Positions 56,609 through 64,000 of a stretch of DNA of 64,000 nt are shown piece by piece (positions within the stretch are counted from its first letter, which is position 1; each line of letters begins with the position of its first letter). The translations under genes were made by a program, and so were the position numbers. The DNA lies in assembly GCA_963678675.1 (NCBI GenBank), contig OY783192.1, positions 7,574,001 through 7,638,000 on the forward strand, given 5' to 3'. The notes below the pieces were generated by a model, which saw only the letters and a program-made list of their open reading frames with translations, did not search any database and was not told the origin of the DNA. Source of the stretch: Xiphydria camelus (lineage: Eukaryota > Arthropoda > Insecta > Hymenoptera > Xiphydriidae).

Positions 56609-57013
56609 TCACGTGATCGCCTTTATAGATGTCATTGGTAGAATCTATCTACCCGGATAGGTAAAAATTCCGTTACTCTAGGGTAATTGTGCAGTAACGT
56701 AATGATAAAAATTAAGGAGCACAACTTGTTACATTTTAAGGGCCGAATGATAATTTTTGCTGCTATTATACGATAACATTTATTAACGGAGGGATACTTT
56801 CTATATTGTGCAGGCATAAAAATTCCTGTTCGGGTAAAATTGTAGAGTTGGAACGGTAAAAATTCTGGAACGTTCGTCAAAATATATCGGTTGATTGTTA
56901 ATTCCTGACCAGCGCCTCTACAAAATTAACCGTAAAACACCGAATGCTACACGCTTACCCTACTATTTAGGTAATTTTTACCGAAAATTTCTCTCCGTGT
57001 ACGATAGAGCCAA

Positions 57014-57829
57014 TAGTACACGGAAATAGTACCTACTTTTTAGAAGAAATAATTTATAAAGTTTTCATATTACGTAAATTATATTCCTAGTGGGAATAGG
57101 AATAAATCTCCAAAAAGTTCCCATATGGCCGGTGTCCGTAACATCCCTTATTTTGCAAAAAAAAACCACCCCCGGATGGTATATTGTGCCGGTTTTTCTA
57201 AATTTCCTCGTAAACTGTTGTTCAAACGTAAAAAATGTATAGAACCAAAAATGTTCGCCATTAAATTCTACACAAAAACTGTTCTATAAGCATTTTAGCT
57301 AATCCTCTCTGAATTTCCGCAAATAACGTTCAAAGTTAGGTGTAGTTTTTAGCATGTAAAATGTGGTTTTAATTGTAGTGATTTTCATAGTTCTAGTGCT
57401 ATAATATCGCTACATAAGTATTATCTAAGTCAAATTTTTTAATTTGAAAGTAATTTTAGATCATTATAACTATGCATTTAACGGCCTGCTAAAAACTACC
57501 CTTAATTTTAAATGTATTTTGCGAGAATTCAGTGAGGATTAGCTAACATATTTATACAACAGTTTTTGTGTAGAATTTAATGGTGAATATTTTTGGTTCT
57601 ATAAATTTTTTACGTTTGATCAACGGTTCACGGGGAAATTGAGAAAAACCGGCGCAATGTACGATCCGGGTGTGGTTTATTGCAAAATAAGGGATGTTGC
57701 GGACACTGGACAATTGGGAACTTTGTAGGGTTTTGTTCCTGATCCCATTAGGGAAATGTATACGTAATATGAACACTTTATAAATTATTTCTCCTATTCC
57801 ATGTTCATATGTTTAATTTACGTGTACTA
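57014..57829. mobile_element. Long-TIR foldback, TAGTACACG ends
   Basis: 816 bp. The arms pair over about 350 bp (TTCATATTACGTA, CCGGTTTTTCT, AAAATGTATAGAACCAAAAA, AATTCTACACAAAAACTGTT, GCTAATCCTC). Non-coding. Confidence 0.75.
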
Positions 57830-58559
57830 GAACCTTCCCTTAGTGGTACGAGATCTAGAGGAAGATGTACGAGTGCGAACACATAACACATTGATCGTAA
57901 TGATTGTCATATTTCTATCGACCCAATAAATACGATTACGCATAATACGGGGTGTTCTGCTCAGGATATACTACTAACGGGGTTGACCGTCTTATTTTAA
58001 AACACCTACATGTCTTAAAACTTGAGGTCACTTTTAAGACGTTTAGTACCGTTTTAATACGTTAAGACACTGTAAGTGTCTTACAATAAGACACTTCAAA
58101 CGTCTTATACTAAGACGGTTAGATGTATTAGAATATAAGACTCTAAAAACGTCTTGCAATAATTATACACAAATGTATAATTTTCAAACGTATATGTGAG
58201 CGCGAAATTATTCATAGTCAATATGAATACATTACAGGCGAGTCAATAAATATCGAATGTAATAATTTTTCTCATCAGAGTAATATTATAAAGTTCGATA
58301 TTAAAGAAATTCGTTGGAAATGTATTCAAATCCACAATGAATCCAGCACTCACAAATCGAAACACTCTGAAATAAACACGTCGCGTCAAAAAATTTCACT
58401 AATACTAATAAAAATATTGAAGTAATGATGAATGTATATCTCTAAGGGAAAGGTATTTTTAGTTATTTAAATGAAAAATCCAGAATTATATTTTTTCACT
58501 TTATTGGTGATTGAGAAAACAAAATTTATTCCAACATGAAATAAAAATTTATTTACCGT

Positions 58560-58990
58560 ATTTTTCAACCCGTTCGAGATGACTATCGCAGTTTCTTCAG
58601 TCTCAAAAAGTTCATCCACCTCGTCAACTGGAGTGGGGTTCTGTGTAAATAACCTTCCCACCTGTGCTGTCTTTTAGGTTAGTTGTTGGCAATATCATTT
58701 GCATTGGAGACCGCACCAGCATAATATTCAATTCACTATGGTCGTCAATTATGCTGTCATCCGCATCATACCACATGTCCGATGCTTGATGTTTTTTTTA
58801 AATGATAATGTCTGTGTTTGCTATCATCAAACAATGCTGGATCGTGAGCACATAATTTCTTAAACTCTTCCAACACAACTTCAGTGTCAGGCTGATTATC
58901 TCGTGAGAGAAATCTGACACACTTGCGTCGTTGACCTAATGCACAAAACACTGTTTTTCCTTTTTTTTTTCGACATTTTTGCACAGCAAA
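58560..58990 (-). pseudogene. Frameshifted unrecognised ORF inside the AAGACACTT element
   Basis: Three minus-strand frames in succession give a continuous polar protein-like sequence: CVRFLSRDNQPDTEVVLEEF and CAHDPALFDDSKHRHYHL, then ASDMWYDADDSIIDDHSELN with SPMQMILPTTN, then FTQNPTPVDEVDELFETEE. The switch points are A- or G-runs (about 58795 and 58660), and the first frame break lies in an A-run near 58970. The acidic, ordered composition argues that this was coding. I do not recognise a family. Confidence 0.45.
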
Positions 58991-59107
58991 ACATGCACAG
59001 CAAACAACCTCCAGAAAATGACGTGCTTGTTGGCCGCCTTGAATTTTACAGAAAGTGAGTTGAGGTGAGGTCGAAAAAGGAGGGGAAGGTCCCGTTACCT
59101 AACAGTA

Positions 59108-59288
59108 CAGGGGCCCCTTTCTCGAACTCGCTCGTATCTGTGTGCACGCATCTTAGCGAATAGACCAATCAGGATCAAGTATTCCGTTGTGGTGGGGATA
59201 CGGACAACGGAATACTTGATCCTGATTGATCTATTCGCTAAGATGCGTGCACGCAAAGATACGAGCGAGTTCGAGAAAGGTGCCCCAG
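59108..59288. mobile_element. Hairpin MITE, CAGGGGCCCCTTTCTCG ends
   Basis: 181 bp with TA at 59106-59107 and 59289-59290. The arms pair through AACTCGCTCGTATCT, GCACGCATCTTAGCGAATAG and CAATCAGGATCAAGTATTCC. A rearranged relative lies at 45118-45310. Confidence 0.9.
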
Positions 59289-60074
59289 TAAAGTACGCTA
59301 AACCCTGTTCCAACCGAGCCGAAAACCGTATACCGAACGGTACACGTCATGTGCAGTAGAGTGCGCTCGTCGGTTTTTTCCTCGGGACCGGCGTTACTTG
59401 AGTAAAGAGTGTACAAATTTTCTGTAAGCGGTACGCGACATATACGGCTGATGTAGATATTTTTTTATTAACAAATAATAAAAAGAAATAAAGGATACAA
59501 ATTCGGCTGATGTGTTGACACTGACAATGAATAGAATTCAACGTGAAAATGAACTGTCATGCTCGATGTGTTTCTTTAATTGTCAGTCAAATGAAATTTT
59601 GTTTGAAGGTTTTTAATCTATCTTGCTTCGTTTCCAATATAATCAACCACTCAAATTTCATTCACTCAAAGCCCTTTTGAGGGTGACCGGAAACTTTTCG
59701 GGGGTAGTGTATATCTAAGGTTACATGTGGATAATAATGCTTGACGTCACAGGTAACAAGATGTTTGAAGTGTATTGTAACTTGTGTAAGTGTCTTACTA
59801 TTTTAAGCAACTTATTCATTTAAATGTCTTATACCTGAAGAAGTGTCTTACTTTAAGACGATTAAGCGTCTTTATCTTAAGACAGTACCATGTGTCTTAT
59901 GATTTTAGACGGAAAATAAATGTCTTTTTGAGAAAAGACAGACAAACGTCTTGGAATAAGACACTGTTCGTGTCTTCAATTTCTGATCAATATACTTAAC
60001 TGTCTTATTTTACGTCAATAAGACACTTTTCCGTATTATTTTAAGAGGTTTCATCGAGAGGCCGGTTTGTAGTG

Positions 60075-60253
60075 TAGTCATGGCGGGTGTGGTCTAATTT
60101 GCCCATACTAGTTCCGCTAATCAATGATTAATCGACAGCATAAGTATTGACTGACAACCGATTTCTGACTGTCAGTCAATATTTATGCTGTCAATAAGTC
60201 ATTGATCGGCAGGATAAGTATAGGCAAATTAAGCTACACCCACCATGACTATT
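60075..60253. mobile_element. Hairpin MITE, TAGTCATGGYGGGTG ends
   Basis: About 179 bp, arms through GTGTGGTCTAATTTGCC and ATCAATGATTAATCGACAGC. Located inside the right end of the AAGACACTT element. Confidence 0.75.
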
Positions 60254-60274
60254 TTGAGCGGAACACCCTGTATA

Positions 60275-60714
60275 CGTGTAATATACGACGAAAGGGGTAT
60301 AAAAACGGTTAAGTATAAAAAAATACACGTATATTAACTATACGTTTTTTTAACGATACACTATAACCGCTGTATCTTACCCACCTTTTAAACGTGCGGT
60401 AGTAAAAAACGTTAAATTCACGCATAAAGACGGTTATCTACTAATTGTTATGAAACGGTGTGATTAATCTATGTTTTATCCGTATTCCATATACATTTTT
60501 CAAGTGATACAAAACATTAGTTTACATATAATTTCAACGTTAATAAATCAGTTGACGGGGCGGACATCCGTCCAAACAATATACTACTCGTATTAACTAT
60601 TTTTCATATGTTCATTACATGTAATCATGCTTATTGGAGATAACTTAACAAAAATTGAGGATTAATCTTTGAAACTCAACTTTCTTCACCACTAGCTACT
60701 AAATAAGAACATGT
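60275..60714. other. No gene seen
   Basis: AT-rich, with a few TATACGT/AACGGTTA words near 60290-60440; no defined structure. Confidence 0.4.
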
Positions 60715-61137
60715 GTGTGTAGCTGTTCCACCACTCCATTTCAACTCCGACTTGCCACCATCAAAAACGTTCATAATTGCTTTTGGTTTTCAGACCCACC
60801 CTCTGACACGTGCTGGTACCTACATTGGCGAACCAGTGGGGGAACATTAATTTACCGATCCAGGGCAATATATTTCGGGGTACGCCAAGCGAAACAGCTT
60901 TATGTGCTAGATTTAATTAATAATCGGGATCGGATGTACAGGAGGGACGTAGAGTTCTTAGTTGGCATATTCGCACACTGTACGCTCAATAATTGGGCTG
61001 ATATGGGAAACTTTCGAGTTTACCGCTTGATCCGTAACCCCTTTGGCAAGCTAATAACTTCATTGGCGAGTAAAACTCTCCCGAATGAAGGACGATACAT
61101 GTTTGTCGCTATGGGAAGGCTCGAAACGACGAAATAG
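60715..61137 (+). pseudogene. Possible non-LTR retrotransposon C-terminal fragment
   Basis: A 140-codon frame contains RQAKQLYVLDLINNRDRMYR followed by EFLVGIFAHCTLNNWADMGN. The second part matches the pattern (LVG..TGHC.LN.HL..MG) found just after the RNase H domain in R1/TRAS-type non-LTR retrotransposons of insects, with the usual TGHC decayed to AHC. The continuation RVYRLIRNP would be the start of the CxC zinc-knuckle region, now degenerate. This is pattern recognition from memory; no reverse transcriptase motif is present. Confidence 0.4.
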
Positions 61138-61553
61138 TTTCGAGAGAATCGCGCATCCACGTGCCAGGAACTTTAGCAATAGCGGCTAGTAGGCTAGAAA
61201 ATTGGAAATGACTGCTAGTCCAGGGAAATAAGACTTCCTCTGCGGAATGAGAGAAAGCAAGCTGGATTTTTGCAGAGATCTTCGTTTTGATGTTCTAATG
61301 AAGCACCAAAAAGTCTCATATGCTCACCCTTGTGCGTCTCGAGATATCAAAGGTCAAAGGTCATGAAAATCAGTTTTTTGCGAAAATCTCGCTTCCGGTT
61401 AGTCTGATGTCTTAAGAAGTTTTAACAAAATTTACGTAAAACAGCATTCTCTACAAGTTTAATTCTATACATTTTTTTGTACGATCAACCGTTTTCGAGA
61501 TATAGCGTGAAGAAGCGGGAGCGCGCATTGTTGAATAGGTAATACTGTATATA
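61138..61553. other. No gene seen
   Basis: Mixed DNA with a GTCAAAGGTCATGAAAAT-type segment; no frame or repeat defined. Confidence 0.4.
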
Positions 61554-61788
61554 CTGCCCAACTATGGAGAAAGGCAGTAACTAGCAAAACAAATCGAAGT
61601 GTGTTTCTTGGTACCATTGAATATCTTGAATTACTTTGTACCCAAATTTTGTAGCCTTTCGTAGTGTTAAAGGTAGATTTTATTAGTAATCTGTCTTGGA
61701 AACCCTTTGGCAAAAGGCATCGAAGTTAAAGTTGATTTTCCACAAATTTGTCGGTTAGCAATTACTGCCTTTCTCCATAGTTGGGCAG
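61554..61788. mobile_element. MITE, CTGCCCAACTATGGAGAAAG ends
   Basis: 235 bp, TIR about 32 bp, TA on both sides (61552-61553 and 61789-61790). Confidence 0.9.
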
Positions 61789-62027
61789 TATACTGCTTAG
61801 CTATAACTATAAATGCATTTTTCTTAGTAGTTATACTAAAAAATTGAATTCCTATTATTATTTCAGTTAAAAGTTTGTTCATTTATAAAAAAGAATATAA
61901 TAAATAATTAATAACAAAAAATGCATCCTTTTCCGCACCACTTTTGAAGTAGAATGCAAGGCGCGTTTTTTTAGACATGGTTTCTGAACAGTAACCGATT
62001 CACGTCTTTCGTAATTGCCAGCGTGCT

Positions 62028-62165
62028 TTATGTTTCCTTTTCTTCATCCTCGTCTTCTTCAGGTTCCTCAAGTAGTTCTACCACAATATTGTTTTCATCA
62101 TCACACGCTTCCGCTGTATCTAATTGCAAAATCTCTTCAGGCTCATGGCCACTGAAGTCTTCAAT
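62028..62165 (-). pseudogene. Acidic C-terminal exon candidate
   Basis: On the minus strand an acceptor-like CTTAG precedes IEDFSGHEPEEILQLDTAEA, then CDDENNIVVELLEEPEEDED and a stop at 62028. An acidic tail ending a coding frame directly after an AG is plausible as a last exon. No upstream exon was found on this strand, and a plus-strand ORF remnant starts only 65 bp away. Confidence 0.3.
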
Positions 62166-62228
62166 CTAAGTTCTAACATAATTGTTATATTTGACGGTTA
62201 GTCAGACAATTCTAAAAATATAAAAGCA

Positions 62229-62472
62229 ATGGAGCAATTAAGACGAACTATTGCACTGTCTACATCTTATGAAGTTCGCTTTGATGCAACAATGAATGTG
62301 CCAATCAGCCAAGAAAAGTTCTTATCAAACCGATGCAACAAAAACATTTTTATTGAAATGCTTATTGAACAACTACAAGCTGCTAACATCGCTACAATAT
62401 AAGCCAAGGATGATGCGGATGTCCTAATCATCGAAACAGCCATCGAAGTATCGGAAAGAGAAAGAACCGCCG
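62229..62472 (+). pseudogene. Decayed PIN-like ORF of a family common in arthropods
   Basis: The frame reads MEQLRRTIALSTSYEVRFDA, then MNVPISQEKFLSNRCNKNIF and IEMLIEQLQAANIATI, meets a stop at 62400, and continues in frame as AKDDADVLIIETAIEVSERE. 'SQEKFLSN..NK..FI..L...L...I......DDADVLI..TAIE' is familiar from many uncharacterised arthropod proteins with a PIN/FEN-like nuclease look, the DDAD acidic residues being the likely metal site. The recall is from memory. The premature stop and short length make it a pseudogene fragment. Confidence 0.5.
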
Positions 62473-62507
62473 TCACATCATTAGAGAAGACATTGATTTG
62501 CTTATTC

Positions 62508-62533
62508 TTTTTTTTTGGGGGGGGGGGGGGGGT
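62508..62533. repeat. Homopolymer T/G run
   Basis: About nine T followed by about fifteen G. Confidence 0.9.
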
Positions 62534-63100
62534 CTAAAAATCAATTTTTTAAATTGCCTTTTCTTATAGTAAAACATTTAAAGAATGTTGCTTCCAAATT
62601 TCAAGTCAATCGGAGCAGAACTCTCAGTCATAGATCTTTAAGTCTCCGCTCCTCTAATACTGCGGAGCGGTAAGAACTCGGCGCTTTAAACGCTTGTTTC
62701 TCGAGAGAGAGAAACCAAGTTTTAAAAGTCCGTGGACATCATCATTTAAAAACTACTGCACCGATTCTTTTCCAATTTTGTACACACTTTCTACATATAA
62801 AATACCATACCCCTACGTTTCTCTTTTTCTTTTTTTGTTGCATTAAGGTGGTTTTACAGCAACAAAATGACGGATTTTTTCGTGAAAAATCGCAATTTTT
62901 ACTTCAAACAACCACCAAAAATTTAAAAATGGAAAAAAAATTAAAGAAAAACGTAGAGGTCTAGAAAAACATCTGTTTTAACTAAATTGCTTTGATTTTT
63001 TGATTTGAGAGAGTTCTACACGGAAATACCGTATGCCCAATGGCTAGTCGAGCAGGTGCAGCGACCTGAATTTTTCTGAAATTTGACTTCGGCAGTATTT
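62534..63100. other. No gene seen
   Basis: AT-rich with homopolymer stretches; possibly flank of the preceding remnant. The word TTTGACTTCGGCAGT also occurs inverted at about 44205. Confidence 0.4.
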
Positions 63101-63604
63101 TAGTTAGAGTTGGCTTTGGAAGATGGCGCTACGTACGAGCGAAATATTTGAAATGGTAAAAGCGGGAGATAGATAAATGCGGGAGAAGTGAAGTGTAACC
63201 TCAAAATTGTGAATGTTGGAATAATGGTGAGTAATTGTTCGAAACGATAAGACATAATAATTCGGGTTTCTTTTCGATGTTCAACCAAATAACACGACTG
63301 ATATTTAATTGCAGAGAGAAACTGATGCGACTGGCAGTCGTGGAGGAAGGGGCTACCGTCAACGTGGTCCTCGCCAGAGTGGTCGAGCTCTGCCTCGTCG
63401 ACGAAAGGTGCAATTGAAATGAAATTAAAGTCTGAGTCAAGGTGAAAATTGGAAGACATGGAAAGAAAACGCGGCAAAGTCGCCGACAGAAGGAGTGAGT
63501 AAAGTGCGAAAGAAAAGTGCAGTGACGCCGAAAAACCATGGGAAGATAGTGACGAACAGCAGCAGCAGCTGGTCGACACTGCTCAACTCCGCACCAGCTC
63601 CTGA

Positions 63605-63817
63605 ATGATATCTCGCCGATCGCGATACGCGGCCGCTCCGATGGACAACGATTCCAGACATTCGAGTCGTAGTAGCAGCAAGGACAGCAGCAGCAGCAGC
63701 AACGTCAACGGCAGGGGCACTCTTTTAAAGCGAAGGCAGTCCAAGACCGACTCGAATAGCTGTAAGAGAAAGACGCATCGGCGGAAACATGAAATATCGA
63801 AGCAAGACTTGCAATGA
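63605..63817 (+). CDS. Candidate Ser/Arg-rich exon, uncertain
   Basis: 70 codons starting MISRRSRYAAAP. An internal ATG gives MDNDSRHSSRSSSKDSSSSS, then a basic segment (LLKRRQSKTDS). A donor-like GTAAGAG occurs near 63763, so the real exon could end at about 63762. The surrounding DNA (63100-64000) is unlike the repeats: more balanced in composition, with CAG-type runs. It could be a 5' exon of a host gene extending past the window end, or an untranslated leader. The translation shows no domain. Confidence 0.3.
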   Translation: MISRRSRYAAAPMDNDSRHSSRSSSKDSSSSSNVNGRGTLLKRRQSKTDSNSCKRKTHRRKHEISKQDLQ

Positions 63818-64000
63818 GAGTGTGGTAAAAGAAAGAAAAAAAATGACAGAGACGAGGCGACGAGACAGAGGAGGAAGTCGTCACCACGAAGGGTTCCTGA
63901 AACGGTACCAGTACTAGCAACGTGTGAAGAGTTCAAGAGAACGGGACATCTACACCCAGTCGCAAATCATGCAGAGTTCCTGTGACATCCGACAGCGGCA

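Larger units (their letters stand above)
54730..57001. mobile_element. TIR element, TACACGGAGAGAAAT ends
   Basis: The 2.27-kb element has TACACGGAGAGAAAT inverted ends and subterminal GGTAAAAATT/ACGGTAA words on both sides. The interior is GC-richer at 55270-55870 (overlapping frames, no domain) and carries the 56027-56190 repeat. No clean target duplication seen. Confidence 0.6.
57950..60274. mobile_element. Element with AAGACACTT arrays at both ends
   Basis: GGGGTGTTCTGCTCA at the left and the inverse of AGGGTGTTCCGCTCA at the right bound 2.3 kb. Next to the ends are many copies of AAGTGTCTTA/TAAGACACTT and AAGACGTT-type words (57985-58160 and 59770-60040). The middle contains a broken minus-strand ORF (58590-58984), a MITE (59108-59288) and, near the right end, a palindromic MITE (60075-60253). 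The superfamily is unknown. Confidence 0.55.

Overview
This window is animal nuclear DNA, most likely from an insect and plausibly a hymenopteran. The case rests on spliced-gene signals (GT donors, AT-rich introns), transposons with perfect target-site duplications, a Helitron remnant, a mariner-type element with TTGGGTTGGT ends, a MADF-domain gene and a THAP-domain gene. There are no operons, Shine-Dalgarno sites or dense open reading frames, and I see no tRNA or rRNA gene. The species call is inference.

No intact host gene is visible. Islands of mixed-composition, single-copy-looking DNA (about 1-2760, 11.2-12.5 kb, 15.1-17.1 kb, 32.4-33.8 kb, 35.6-37.2 kb, 38.6-40.3 kb, 63.1-64.0 kb) alternate with dense, nested mobile DNA. 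The islands could be intron, intergenic DNA or untranslated exon. There is a splice-donor-like site at 480 and a short Ser/Arg-rich candidate exon at 63.6 kb.

Mobile blocks from left to right are: a CACT-ended element with two nested elements (2.8-5.05 kb); a pogo/Tigger-like MITE (5.4 kb); a recurrent palindromic 'family A' cluster (6.9-7.5 kb); a TA-flanked, CAAGG-rich element holding five copies of a 205-bp hairpin, four of them in a 709-bp tandem duplication (7.5-10.9 kb); a foldback with two 876-bp arms (12.5-15.1 kb); a TTCTAAGTA element (17.1-17.8 kb); and a nested Harbinger complex (19.87-31.81 kb).

The Harbinger complex is the main feature. An outer element has a TTA duplication and about 450-bp inverted arms. 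It contains a second PIF/Harbinger element, 21507-30111, also with a TTA duplication. The second arm of the outer element preserves the empty target site, so the insertion is documented inside the window. The inner element keeps the N-terminal part of its transposase and, on the opposite strand, a MADF (Myb/SANT-like) partner gene whose intron is filled by two GGCCTATATAGG-type satellite arrays and a truncated Helitron.

Further right lie a mariner-like element with a second element nested in it (37.2-38.6 kb) and a 7.35-kb TIR element with a CAA duplication (43338-50686) inserted in a tandem/foldback array. That element carries a THAP-domain ORF and a solo LTR-like sequence with an AGAG duplication. 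Inside the LTR are five repeats of a hairpin whose loop is conserved while its stems change together. Beyond are a degenerate GTTACATT array (51.8-52.7 kb), several long-TIR elements (54-57.8 kb), an element bordered by AAGACACTT arrays with a broken ORF (57.9-60.3 kb), a decayed non-LTR retrotransposon-like fragment (60.7 kb) and a decayed PIN-like ORF (62.2 kb).
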